The notes under the pieces: generated by a model | What the model was told of the DNA's origin: nothing | The model's database searches: none | The model's input: the letters and a program-made list of their open reading frames with translations, nothing else | Source of the DNA: Collinsella sp. UBA6357 | Lineage (GTDB): Bacteria; Actinomycetota; Coriobacteriia; Coriobacteriales; Coriobacteriaceae | Assembly (NCBI GenBank): GCA_002437815.1 | Contig: DJRP01000001.1 | Location: 1-44,275, forward strand | Direction: 5' to 3' | Length of the DNA: 44,275 nt | Shown: piece by piece, positions 31,979 to 40,389 of the stretch | How the letters are laid out: each line of letters begins with the position of its first letter | Position numbering within the stretch: position 1 is the first letter of the stretch | Translations under genes and position numbers: made by a program

Positions 31979-33054
31979 TAGGCTTCGCCTCCCGGATGCG
32001 GCATGCCTTGCTCTGCGGCGCGTAGGGTGCGTTCGTCGATTTGCGAGCGCACCAGGTCGTGCGTGGCGATCCAGGCGGCAAAGCTTGCGTTGTCCGGTGC
32101 CCCCAGACCTTCCTGTAAAAGCGGCGTGGCCTCGGAGAGCGCCAAGACGAGCTCGTCGGCGCTGCCCTCGGCAACGTTGACGCGGGCGTAGATGCCGTCG
32201 GGAAACTCGGTTTGAAAGAACAACACCTCGGCTGCGTGCGGGCGCGAGCTGACCAGCAGGCGCAGATAGCGCTCGGCTCCCTCGTAGTCAAAGGCGCGCC
32301 ATTTGCAGCTCATAAGGGCGATCAGTGTCCACGGGTCGAGCTTTTTGTCCTGAGCCTGTACTCGCCGGCGCAACGGCGCCGGCTCCAGATAGGCGACGGC
32401 GTGCGTGCTGCGAAAGCGTCTGAGCTCGTCTTCGGGATACTCGAGCTTGGCCAGGGCGACCATGGCCGTGTGGCGGATGCCGGCGGGGTCGTCGGCGGCA
32501 TAGGCGAGGCTTTGCTCGGCCACGTCGATCGCCATGCGGTATCTGCCCGAGATGAGCGCACGTGACGCCAAGGCGGCGAGCCAGCGCAAGTAGGGGCGAC
32601 GTGTGAGATCGCCGGCTGCCTCGCGGTCATAGGGGTCCTGAGCCGCGGCGAGTTTAAGGGCCAGATCGTGTTCGACTTCGGGCCGCCTCTCGATGAGGTA
32701 TTGAACGTAGTCCTCGTTGGTTTGAGCGGTGAGTGCCACGATCATGCGCTGTGCATCCCAGTTGCCCGGATCGAGTGTGGCCGCCTCGCGCAGCATGTTC
32801 TCGGCCTCCTGGGCCTCATGCTCGGCGGTGGCGTCATCGGTGATGAAGGGTATGCGGTAGTCGATGGCCTCGGCCGCCTTGGCCACCAGATGCACGGCGC
32901 GCTCGCGATCGTGCACGATGAGTGGGGCCGGATCCTCGGTGAACTGCTTCAGGAGCAGGCCTACGGCACGGCTGTCTGTCAGGGATTTTTTCTCGCGGCG
33001 GAGCGCCTCGAGGACGAGGCGATGGCAGTCCTCTTGAACGGGGTCGAATGCCAT
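31978..33054 (-). CDS. Unknown helical-repeat (TPR-like) protein, first of a pair
   Basis: 358 residues. TPR-like stretches include AENMLREAATLDPGNWDAQRMIVAL, YRMAIDVAEQSLAYAADDPAG and YEGAERYLRLLVSSRPHAAEVLFFQ. Size and layout match its downstream neighbour, and they may be distant paralogues or a heteromeric scaffold. ATG 33054 has AAAGGAGG upstream. The tight operon with murT-gatD hints at a cell-envelope role, but nothing in the sequence proves it. Confidence 0.75.
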   Translation of the reverse strand: MAFDPVQEDCHRLVLEALRREKKSLTDSRAVGLLLKQFTEDPAPLIVHDRERAVHLVAKAAEAIDYRIPFITDDATAEHEAQEAENMLREAATLDPGNWDAQRMIVALTAQTNEDYVQYLIERRPEVEHDLALKLAAAQDPYDREAAGDLTRRPYLRWLAALASRALISGRYRMAIDVAEQSLAYAADDPAGIRHTAMVALAKLEYPEDELRRFRSTHAVAYLEPAPLRRRVQAQDKKLDPWTLIALMSCKWRAFDYEGAERYLRLLVSSRPHAAEVLFFQTEFPDGIYARVNVAEGSADELVLALSEATPLLQEGLGAPDNASFAAWIATHDLVRSQIDERTLRAAEQGMPHPGGEA

Positions 33055-33225
33055 GGTGCCTCCTTTGCTGCGGTTAGGGTTCGTTCTCGTATTGATAACG
33101 TTCTAGTTTACCCGCATGAGGGTGCGGTTCCCCTAGACAAGGGATGTCGTTTTCAAGGCGATTGGGACACAGGCTCCAACGCTTGCCTTGTGGCGCGGTT
33201 TTTGGCTCGTCCGGCGCTCGCCGCG

Positions 33226-33254
33226 AACGGTCGAAAACGGTCGACGAACGGTCG
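33226..33254. promoter_or_regulatory. Three direct repeats AACGGTCG at helical spacing
   Basis: AACGGTCG occurs at 33226, 33236 and 33247, periods of 10 and 11 bp, so all three lie on one DNA face. This is typical of direct-repeat activators such as SARP or OmpR-type proteins. The site is between the TPR-like gene and the iron alcohol dehydrogenase. Confidence 0.5.
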
Positions 33255-33304
33255 GCTCGCAAGGGGCCTGAAAAAGATACTGAGAGGAGGACGGCAAACC
33301 GGAT

Positions 33305-33372
33305 AAAACGTTTGCCCTGCTAATGTGAGTGCTTGCTACAATTGAAACGATTCATTTTGAAAAAACGTTTCA
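33305..33372. promoter_or_regulatory. Promoter and LacI/CcpA-type operators upstream of the alcohol dehydrogenase
   Basis: An extended -10, TGCTACAAT (33334-33342), is followed at once by TGAAACGATTCA (33343-33354), a LacI-family-type TGAAnCGnTTCA palindrome. Two further AAACGTTT cores are at 33306-33313 and 33363-33370, the second within TGAAAAAACGTTTCA. The 386-580 nt upstream of the start contain no gene; the mRNA leader would be about 210 nt. Confidence 0.5.
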
Positions 33373-33561
33373 CCAAGCCAAAAAAAGCAATGAATAGCAT
33401 TTGCCTGCGAACGGTAAAATTATGTACGTCCGAGCAGCTGGGAAAGGCTGATGGGCAAGGGGTCGCTATCGCCGGCGACCTTGCAAAACGGTCCTAACGG
33501 AGCCAATTGGGTGCTCCGTTATATACGCAAGTCTAAGAGGGGCTTGTTTAGGAGGCACAGT

Positions 33562-34776
33562 ATGGGACGTTTTACCAATCCTCGCGATCTGTACTTCGGT
33601 GAGGGCGCTCGTCATGAGGTCAAGAACCTCAAGGGCAAGAAGGCCATCATCGTTTCCGGCGGCGGCTCCATGCGTCGCGGCGGCTTTTTGCAGGACGTCG
33701 AGTCTGACCTCAAGGAGGCCGGCTTCGAGGTGAAGCTCTTCGAGGGCGTCGAGTCCGACCCGTCCGTCGAGACGGTCATGAAGGGCGCCGAGGCCATGAA
33801 GGAGTTCCAGCCCGACTGGATCGTCGCCATCGGTGGCGGCTCGCCCATCGATGCCGCCAAGGCTATGTGGCTGTTCTACGAGTATCCCGAGGAGACCTTC
33901 GAGGAGGCCGTCGTGCCCTTCTCCTTCCCGGAGCTCCGTCAGAAGGCTCACTTCTGCGCCATCTCCTCGACCTCCGGCACCGCGACCGAGGTCACCGCGT
34001 TCTCCGTCATCACCGACTACGCCAAGGGCATCAAGTACCCGCTGGCCGACTTCAACATCACCCCTGATGTCGCCATCGTCGACCCCGAGCTCACCTACAC
34101 CATGCCCGCCAAGCTGTGCGCTCACACCGGCATGGACGCTCTGACTCACGCCATCGAGGCCTATGTCTCCACCGCCGGTTCCATGTACACCGACGCCAAC
34201 GCCCTGCACGCCATCCGCGAGATCGTCGAGTGGCTGCCCAAGTCCTATCAGGGCGACCATGAGGCCCGTCAGCATATGCATGATGCTCAGTGCATCGCCG
34301 GCATCGCTTTCTCCTCGGGCCTGCTGGGCATCGTCCACTCCATGGCTCACAAGACCGGTGCCGCCTTCTCTGGCGATCACATCATCCACGGTTGCGCCAA
34401 CGCCATGTACCTTGGCAAGGTCATCCAGTTCAACGCCAAGGATGCTCGCGCCAAGAGCCGCTATGCCTTCATCGCCAAGGAGATCCTGCATCTCGAGGGC
34501 GAGACCGAGGACGAGCTCGTCGAGGCTCTGGTCCAGGAGATCCGCGACCTCAACGACAAGCTCGATATCCCGCAGGGCATCAAGAACTACGGCGCCAAGG
34601 GCGTGAAGGCCGACGAGTCCATCATCGATTACGATGAATTCGAGGCCAAGAAGCACGATGTCGCCGCCAACGCCATCCTCGACGCCTGCACGGGCTCCAA
34701 CCCGCGTCAGCCGTCCCAGGAGGAGATGGAGCAGCTGCTCGAGTGCGTCTACAACGACACGCCGGTCAACTTCTAA
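33562..34776 (+). CDS. Iron-containing alcohol dehydrogenase
   Basis: 404 residues. Group III Fe-ADH fold: NAD(P) loop GGGSPIDAAKAMW (91-103), SSTSGTATEVTAFSVIT, DVAIVDPELTYTMP, the metal-binding run HTGMDALTHAIEAYVS and later GIVHSMAHKTGAAFSGDHIIHG. It is close in character to butanol/1,3-propanediol dehydrogenases, which reduce aldehydes with NAD(P)H during fermentation. ATG 33562 has AGGAGG 6 bases upstream, and MGRFTNPRDLYFGEG is the normal family start; the in-frame extension to 33451 is leader sequence. Confidence 0.95.
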   Translation: MGRFTNPRDLYFGEGARHEVKNLKGKKAIIVSGGGSMRRGGFLQDVESDLKEAGFEVKLFEGVESDPSVETVMKGAEAMKEFQPDWIVAIGGGSPIDAAKAMWLFYEYPEETFEEAVVPFSFPELRQKAHFCAISSTSGTATEVTAFSVITDYAKGIKYPLADFNITPDVAIVDPELTYTMPAKLCAHTGMDALTHAIEAYVSTAGSMYTDANALHAIREIVEWLPKSYQGDHEARQHMHDAQCIAGIAFSSGLLGIVHSMAHKTGAAFSGDHIIHGCANAMYLGKVIQFNAKDARAKSRYAFIAKEILHLEGETEDELVEALVQEIRDLNDKLDIPQGIKNYGAKGVKADESIIDYDEFEAKKHDVAANAILDACTGSNPRQPSQEEMEQLLECVYNDTPVNF

Positions 34777-34798
34777 TCCATCGGGATCAGTTGCATTG

Positions 34799-34834
34799 CA
34801 AGGGGGCCTCGCCTATGCGGGACCCTCTTTTTTG
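34799..34834 (+). terminator. Terminator after the alcohol dehydrogenase
   Basis: Imperfect GC stem (AAGGGGGCCTCGC / GCGGGACCCTC) with loop CTAT, followed by six T. Confidence 0.8.
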
Positions 34835-34905
34835 ATACAGAGGGCAGGCCGCGCTGCGGGGACAGACTGCTCAACGCTATGTTTAGGGAAGAGGGGCAGA
34901 AGGCG

Positions 34906-35967
34906 ATGCCGATAATCTATGGTGGGCCCGGACGCTATATCCAGGGCAAAGGTGAGCTCACGAGGCTTGGTGAGCACGCGGGCGAGCTGGGCTGTGCTGC
35001 GTTCGTTGTGCTCGATACGGGAACCGATGAGCGCTTGGGTGATGTCATCGGACCCGCATTCGCTCATGCCGAGAGCCAACAGGAACCGATCTTCGAGACC
35101 GTGGACGGTCCGTGCACGGAGAGAACCGCGCTCGATCTGGGCAACAGGGCGGCGGCAGAAGGCTGCGATGTCGTGGTCGGTATCGGCGGGGGACGCGTGC
35201 TCGACATCGCCAAGGCCGTGGCTTATTTTGCCGAGATGCCGCTCGTGTTGTGTCCCACCGCCGCCTCGACTGATGCACCATGCAGCGCGCTATCGGTTTT
35301 GTACCGCGAAGACGGTACGTTCGATCGCTATCTGCATCTGCCCGAAAGTCCCGACATGGTGGTCGTCGATGCCGACGTGGTGGCCTCGGCGCCTCTGCGT
35401 ATGACGGTAGCGGGTATGGGCGATGCGTTGGCTACCTACTTCGAGGCGCGGTCGTGTGCCGCTGCGCATGGCGTCAATGAGCTCGACGGTGCGCCGGGCG
35501 CCCTAGCGTTGCTAGCAGCCCACGCTTGCTTTGAGACGCTCATGGAGTGTGGCGTTGCGGCCATGCGTGATATCAAAAAGGATCGCATGTCCGATGCCGT
35601 CGAGCGCGTGATCGAGTGCAATATTCTGCTTTCAGGCATCGGCTTTGAGAGTGGTGGATTGGCGCTCGCTCATGCGATCGCCAACGGGTTGACCGTTTTG
35701 CCGGGGTGCCGCGCCATGCATGGGGAGGCCGTGGCGTTTGGTCTCTGCGTCCAGTTGCGTCTCGAGCGGGCGAAGGAGCTCGACCAGGTGCTCGAGTTTT
35801 GTCAACGCGTCGGTCTGCCGACGACGCTCGAAGAGCTGGGGCTTGCGGATACGCTGGATGCCGACTTGACGTGCGTGGCAATGGCGGCGCTCAGCAACGA
35901 CCGCAACATGGCGAACGTACCGTCAAAGCTATCGATCAAAAAACTCGTGCAACTTATGCGCGGCTAG
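34906..35967 (+). CDS. Glycerol dehydrogenase-like protein (GldA family)
   Basis: 353 residues. Seen: IIYGGPGRYIQGKGEL (typical GldA start), VVGIGGGRVLDIAKAVAY (NAD loop), PTAASTDAPCSALSVLY, the zinc-site Asp in GMGDALATYFEA, and His residues in ALAHAIANGL and MHGEAVAFG. It oxidises glycerol or related polyols to the ketone. ATG 34906 is preferred because GAGGGGCAGAAGG precedes it; ATG 34879 has no ribosome site. It lies 130 bases behind the alcohol dehydrogenase but beyond a terminator. Confidence 0.92.
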   Translation: MPIIYGGPGRYIQGKGELTRLGEHAGELGCAAFVVLDTGTDERLGDVIGPAFAHAESQQEPIFETVDGPCTERTALDLGNRAAAEGCDVVVGIGGGRVLDIAKAVAYFAEMPLVLCPTAASTDAPCSALSVLYREDGTFDRYLHLPESPDMVVVDADVVASAPLRMTVAGMGDALATYFEARSCAAAHGVNELDGAPGALALLAAHACFETLMECGVAAMRDIKKDRMSDAVERVIECNILLSGIGFESGGLALAHAIANGLTVLPGCRAMHGEAVAFGLCVQLRLERAKELDQVLEFCQRVGLPTTLEELGLADTLDADLTCVAMAALSNDRNMANVPSKLSIKKLVQLMRG

Positions 35968-36062
35968 CACGTTCGCAAAGCGCCTGTGCTCGACCGCGGT
36001 TTGTCGCTTGGTGCGGCTGCATGTCGAAATCCATCGTGGAAATGGGTGATAGCGGAATCGCA

Positions 36063-36266
36063 TGGTCAGTTAGTTCAGATACGTATTAAATTTGGTAAGT
36101 AAGAGCGTCCGATCTATGTCTGAACGGCTCAGAATGAGCGCTAGTGAGGCGATTTCCGCGTCAGAAAGCGGCGCTTTGGATCTCTTAGGTGATTGAAGGG
36201 CCGCTCTTTGAAGAAGTTCCCCTTCGTTCGGGCGGTGAAAAAATACGTATCTGAACTAACTGACCA
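36063..36266. mobile_element. MITE-like element with 25-bp perfect terminal inverted repeats
   Basis: 204 bp bounded by TGGTCAGTTAGTTCAGATAC(GTATT) at 36063-36087 and its exact complement at 36242-36266. A second, inner inverted pair AAGAGCG/CGCTCTT (36101-36107, 36202-36208) and a central AAAGCGGCGCTTT fold the whole into a long hairpin. There is no reading frame inside, and no obvious target-site duplication. It lies in the otherwise empty 469-base gap between two convergent genes. A non-autonomous transposon relic is the best reading. Confidence 0.7.
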
Positions 36267-36284
36267 CCCCCGATCCCGAACGAA

Positions 36285-36343
36285 GCCTGTCCATTGGAGC
36301 ATGTGCCGATGGACAGGCCGTTTAGGGAGAATATCGATATTCT
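36285..36343. terminator. Hairpin and perfect palindrome between convergent genes
   Basis: GCCTGTCCAT (36285-36294) pairs with ATGGACAGGC (36309-36318), followed by CGTTTA. Next to it is a perfect 16-bp palindrome AGAATATCGATATTCT (36328-36343). The first may terminate transcription; the second looks like a protein-binding site but has no adjacent promoter. Confidence 0.4.
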
Positions 36344-36436
36344 GGTCCCCTATAGACCTCGGTTAGCCGATTGCCCTTGTATGTTTGCCTTCAAATTAGC
36401 TTGGCAACGCGGGCATTGGCATTGCCCAGTCTATTC

Positions 36437-37393
36437 TTAGAGCTCACAGACGTTTTGAGCGCGCCCTTCGGTGTAAGCGATGACGTTTTCGAACTCGATC
36501 GCGGCGCGGCGCTCCATGGCCTCCTGTGTCAGGAAGGCGACGTGCGGCGTGAAGATACATTTTTTGGCATTCAATAGGGCGTAGTCGGCGGGGATAGGCG
36601 GCTCCATGTCAAAGACGTCGATGCCAGCGCCGGAGAGCTTGCCACTGTTGAGCGCCTGCGCGAGGGCGTCGTTGTCTACGATGGCTCCGCGGGCGCAGTT
36701 GATAAAGACCGCCCCGTCCTTCATCTGAGCGAACTGTTCGGCTCCGAAGCTCTTGCGCGTGGCGTCGTTATTGGGTAAATGAAGACTCACGATATCCGAT
36801 TCGGCAAGCAACTGATCGAGGGAGACCTGTTCGATGCCGGCCTTGACAGCTTGCACATGCTCATGGCGGGCATAGCCCAGCACGCGGGCACCAAAGGCCT
36901 TGAAAAGACGGCCCGTGGCGCAGCCGATCTTGCCACAGCCCACGATGCCGACGGTCTTGCCGCAGATCTCGGTACCCATTAGTCCTGCGCTCGTCTTGCC
37001 GGCGCGCACGGCGGCGTCGGCATCTCTCACTTTGCGCAGCACATCGATAGTGAGACCAAGGGTGAGTTCGGCGACCGAGACATCGGAATAGCCGGCGCAG
37101 TTACGCACCTCGACGCCGCGCGCGCGACAGGCGGAAAGCCCCACGTGGTCGATGCCGGTAAAAGCGACGGCGATCATCTTGAGTGCGCCGGCATTGGCGA
37201 TGACATCGGCAGGGTAGGGATTGTTGGCGATCATGACCACCTCGGCACCCTCGCTGCGACGGGAAAGCTCAGCCGGATCGGTTGTCTTGGTATTGAAGTA
37301 GGCAAACTCGTGTCCGGCCGCTTTGAGCGGCTGGGCAAGATCATCGATAGTTTGTGCAGAAACGCCGAGCGGCTCCAACAAAGCGATTTTCAT
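36437..37393 (-). CDS. D-isomer-specific 2-hydroxyacid dehydrogenase
   Basis: 318 residues. NAD-binding GCGKIG (152-157) lies in GKTVGIVGCGKIGCATGRLF. The catalytic set is visible as Arg/Asn in SLHLPNNDATRK, NCARGAIVDNDAL and His in FTPHVAFLTQEAM. Candidates are hydroxypyruvate/glyoxylate reductase, D-lactate or 3-phosphoglycerate dehydrogenase; the absence of an ACT domain argues against classical SerA. ATG 37393 (MKIALLEP) has GGAG 8 bases upstream; the longer frame to 37537 is not supported. Confidence 0.9.
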   Translation of the reverse strand: MKIALLEPLGVSAQTIDDLAQPLKAAGHEFAYFNTKTTDPAELSRRSEGAEVVMIANNPYPADVIANAGALKMIAVAFTGIDHVGLSACRARGVEVRNCAGYSDVSVAELTLGLTIDVLRKVRDADAAVRAGKTSAGLMGTEICGKTVGIVGCGKIGCATGRLFKAFGARVLGYARHEHVQAVKAGIEQVSLDQLLAESDIVSLHLPNNDATRKSFGAEQFAQMKDGAVFINCARGAIVDNDALAQALNSGKLSGAGIDVFDMEPPIPADYALLNAKKCIFTPHVAFLTQEAMERRAAIEFENVIAYTEGRAQNVCEL

Positions 37394-37557
37394 GGCTGTA
37401 ACTCCAAACGGGTATCGGGTACATGCAAAAGATCGGTTCCTGGCCATGCGCCCGGTCACCGATCGTTCGAGTATGTCTTCAATGTACCCGTGCTCGCGGT
37501 CGGTGATGGCGTAAAATAAACTTTTGCTTGTTTGCACTGCTCAGGGAGGGGCCGCGC

Positions 37558-38811
37558 ATGGCGCAGCAACATGATCTTTTCGACGACATCATCGAGATCA
37601 GCAAAGGTTTCGATTTTCTTAAGAACCCGCTCGGCGGCGTGACCGATGCGCTGGATCCCGATGCGCCGCATTGGAATCCGGCCGACTACAAGGAACGCCC
37701 GCGCGCCAACACCATTCCGTGCCTCGTCTGCAAAAACGAGAAGAGCTCCTGCCGCGCCTGTCTTGATGCGTGCCCAGTCGATGCCATCGAGTTCGAGGAC
37801 GGCAGCATTGAGATTCTCGACACCTGCCGCAAATGCGGCCTGTGCGTTGCCGCCTGTCCCACCGAGGCGCTCATTTCGCCGCGTATCGCGCCTAAAAAGC
37901 TTTACGATCAGATTGCTTCTGCCGCGACAAGCCACGAGACTGCTTATGTCACCTGCACCCGGGCCCTCAAGCGCATGCCGCGCGAAAACGAGGTCGTTGT
38001 TGCCTGCGTGGGCGATGTGCCGCGCGAGGTCTGGTTCTCGATCATGGCCGACTTTGACAACGTGAGCGTCTATCTTCCGCTTGACGTGTGCACCAAATGC
38101 AAGAACAAAGGTGGCGAGGACGCTCTGGGTGAGGCTATCGGCGGGGCCGAAGAATGGGCCGCGTCGGCCATGGGGCTCGAGGTCGACCCCAAAGCGCTCA
38201 AATGCGTAAAACGCCGCGAGTACGAGCGCAAGGAGTACATGGAGAAGATCGCGCGCACCACGGGTCTCACTGTCTCCAAGCTCAATCCCGCTACCGCCGC
38301 CGTGGCCACGGTGACCCAGCGGATTAAGAACCATGCCGGCAAGATCTCGAGCTTGGAGCGTACACTCAACGATATCTGTGGCACCACGACGCAAAAGCGC
38401 CGTCGCCAGCTTACGCAACGCCGGCAGCTGGTGCTCTCCGCTTTGCAAGATCATCCCGAGCTTGCACCCAACGTGCGCGTTGCGATGCCCGAATGCGACT
38501 TTGACAAGTGCACGGCCTGCGGAGAATGCATGTCGGCCTGTCCCACCTTTGCCTGCGATCTTGTCGGGGGTGGTCGTTTTGCGCTCGAGCCCGCATACTG
38601 CCTGGGCTGTGGAGCTTGTGTCGATGCGTGCGCCACGCATGCCCTTAAGCTCGTCGAGCACGACGGCGCCGAGCTTGTCGTGGCAGATCCCGATGCCGAG
38701 AAGAAGGCTGCCGAGAAAGCAAAGGCGCACGAGGAGGCCGTTAAGATGAAGGCCGAGGCCAAAGAGAAACTCAACAAGGTCTTGGACCAGGTCGAGAAGC
38801 TCGCCGACTAG
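37558..38811 (+). CDS. Ferredoxin-like protein with four [4Fe-4S] motifs and a charged helical tail
   Basis: 417 residues. N-terminal pair of cluster motifs: CRACLDACPVDA and CRKCGLCVAACP (about 70-108). A C-terminal pair: CTACGECMSACP and CLGCGACVDACA (about 318-360). The middle holds CTKCKNKGG, a Cys pair that may bind a further metal, and a helical stretch. The last ~40 residues are a Lys/Glu/Ala coiled-coil (EKKAAEKAKAHEEAV...). It probably moves electrons between soluble partners; no catalytic domain is visible. ATG 37558 has GGGAGGGG upstream. A lineage-specific protein to me; partners are not apparent from neighbours. Confidence 0.82.
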   Translation: MAQQHDLFDDIIEISKGFDFLKNPLGGVTDALDPDAPHWNPADYKERPRANTIPCLVCKNEKSSCRACLDACPVDAIEFEDGSIEILDTCRKCGLCVAACPTEALISPRIAPKKLYDQIASAATSHETAYVTCTRALKRMPRENEVVVACVGDVPREVWFSIMADFDNVSVYLPLDVCTKCKNKGGEDALGEAIGGAEEWAASAMGLEVDPKALKCVKRREYERKEYMEKIARTTGLTVSKLNPATAAVATVTQRIKNHAGKISSLERTLNDICGTTTQKRRRQLTQRRQLVLSALQDHPELAPNVRVAMPECDFDKCTACGECMSACPTFACDLVGGGRFALEPAYCLGCGACVDACATHALKLVEHDGAELVVADPDAEKKAAEKAKAHEEAVKMKAEAKEKLNKVLDQVEKLAD

Positions 38812-38917
38812 CGCATGCGACCGGCGGCGCGATGGGCCACGTGGCTCGGACCGTGTCGCCGGCGCTATACTGGATGAGTTTTGCATATCTATATCGCAAG
38901 GACTTAAAGGAGCATAC

Positions 38918-39994
38918 GTGTCTCTATCAATCGGTATCGTCGGCCTGCCCAATGTTGGCAAGTCGACCCTGTTCACCGCACTTACCAAAAAGACCGGTCT
39001 GGCTGCCAACTATCCCTTTGCCACGATCGATCCTAACGTCGGCATCGTCGACGTGCCCGACGAGCGCTTGCAAAAGCTTGCCGACATCGTGCATCCGGGC
39101 CGCATCGTGCCGGCAACGGTCGAGTTTGTCGACATCGCCGGCCTGGTGAAGGGCGCCAACGAGGGCGAGGGCCTGGGCAACCAGTTTTTAGCCAACATCC
39201 GCGAGACCGATGCTATCTGCGAGGTCGTACGTTACTTCAAGGATCCCAACGTTATGCGCGAGGTCGGTCGAACCGGTGAGTTCGTCGATCCCATGGCCGA
39301 CGCCGATACCATCATGACCGAGCTTATCTTGGCCGATATCGGCACGCTTGAGAAGCAGCTGCCCAAGCTCGAAAAAGAGGCTAAGCGCGACAAGGAGCTC
39401 ATGCCTAAATTCGAGGTCGCCAAGCGCGCACTCGCCTGGCTCAACGAGGGCAACCGCGCGGCCACCATGGAGATGACCGACGAGGAGCGTGCTGCCGCCA
39501 AGGGCTTGTTCCTGCTCACTATGAAGCCGATCCTCTATGTCGCCAACGTCGACGAGGATATGCTCGGCGAGGATCTGGCCCCTATCGATGGCGTCAAGCC
39601 GCTGCCCATCTGCGCCAAGATCGAGGCAGAGCTTTCGGAGCTCGACCCCGAGGACGCGGCCGATTACCTCGAGAGCCTGGGACTCGAACAGGCGGGCCTG
39701 GACGTGCTTGCGCAGGCTGCCTATAAGCTGCTGGGGTTGCAGTCGTTCTTTACGGCTGGCGAGATGGAGGTCAAGGCCTGGACGGTTCGCCAGGGTGCCA
39801 CCGCACCGCAGGCGGCGGGCGTCATCCATACCGACTTCGAGCGCGGCTTTATCAAGGCCGAAGTCATCGGATACGACGACTACATCGAGCTCGGCGGCGA
39901 GCAGGGCGCAAAGGCCGCCGGCAAGCTGCGCATCGAGGGCAAAGACTACATCATGGCCGATGGCGACGTCGTGCACTTCCGCTTTAACGTCTAA
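38918..39994 (+). CDS. ychF: Ribosome-binding ATPase YchF
   Basis: 358 residues, normal length. OBG-family P-loop GLPNVGKST (8-16), ANYPFATIDPNVGIV, DIAGLVKGANEGEGLGNQFL, and NVDE in place of the usual NKxD, which favours ATP over GTP. The C-terminal TGS domain is present (SFFTAGEMEVKAWTVRQGATAPQAAGVIH). GTG 38918 has AAGGAG 5 bases upstream. Binds ribosomes and the proteasome-like machinery in other species; role in stress adaptation. Confidence 0.96.
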   Translation: MSLSIGIVGLPNVGKSTLFTALTKKTGLAANYPFATIDPNVGIVDVPDERLQKLADIVHPGRIVPATVEFVDIAGLVKGANEGEGLGNQFLANIRETDAICEVVRYFKDPNVMREVGRTGEFVDPMADADTIMTELILADIGTLEKQLPKLEKEAKRDKELMPKFEVAKRALAWLNEGNRAATMEMTDEERAAAKGLFLLTMKPILYVANVDEDMLGEDLAPIDGVKPLPICAKIEAELSELDPEDAADYLESLGLEQAGLDVLAQAAYKLLGLQSFFTAGEMEVKAWTVRQGATAPQAAGVIHTDFERGFIKAEVIGYDDYIELGGEQGAKAAGKLRIEGKDYIMADGDVVHFRFNV

Positions 39995-40005
39995 GGGGGG
40001 CGGCT

Positions 40006-40389
40006 ATGTTCAAGTACGGCAAAAAGGCCGGACGTATGGGCATCGCGCTTCTGGTGCTTGCGGTAATTCCGCTGGTTGTGGCGGCGTGCGTGATTCCCAA
40101 TATCGGTTCCGAGGTGGCGACTAAGTTCAACGCCGCCGGCGAAGCCACTCGTTGGGGTCAGAGCTATGAGCTTTTGGCCCTGCCGGTGCTGAATTTGCTG
40201 CTGGGTATCGCAACATACTTTACGGCGGGGCGCCAGGCCGGTCGTGTCGATGATTCGGCGGCCATGGCGCGAATCGTCTGCGAGCGCTATCTGCGCAATG
40301 GCTGCATCACGGCTGTGTTTCTCAACGTGGTTAATATCTACTTTATGTTCACCGCTGTTACGGGAACGGGACTGGGGCTTGGCTTTTAG
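40006..40389 (+). CDS. Small membrane protein, DUF1648-like
   Basis: 127 residues with three hydrophobic spans: GIALLVLAVIPLVVAACVI, LLALPVLNLLLGIATYF and ITAVFLNVVNIYFMFTAV. The motif IPNIGSEVATKFNAAGEATRWG matches the DUF1648/SdpI N-terminal pattern (P...P..FNAAGEPDRWG). Function unknown; relatives include immunity-type SdpI proteins. It starts 11 bases after ychF with a strong ribosome site (AAGGGGGG) and overlaps the convergent gene's stop by 3 bases. Confidence 0.78.
   Translation: MFKYGKKAGRMGIALLVLAVIPLVVAACVIPNIGSEVATKFNAAGEATRWGQSYELLALPVLNLLLGIATYFTAGRQAGRVDDSAAMARIVCERYLRNGCITAVFLNVVNIYFMFTAVTGTGLGLGF

Noticed and set aside
33451..33561. N-terminal extension of the alcohol dehydrogenase
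   Set aside because: Basic, low-complexity leader without similarity; the real start has AGGAGG and the family's N-terminal sequence.
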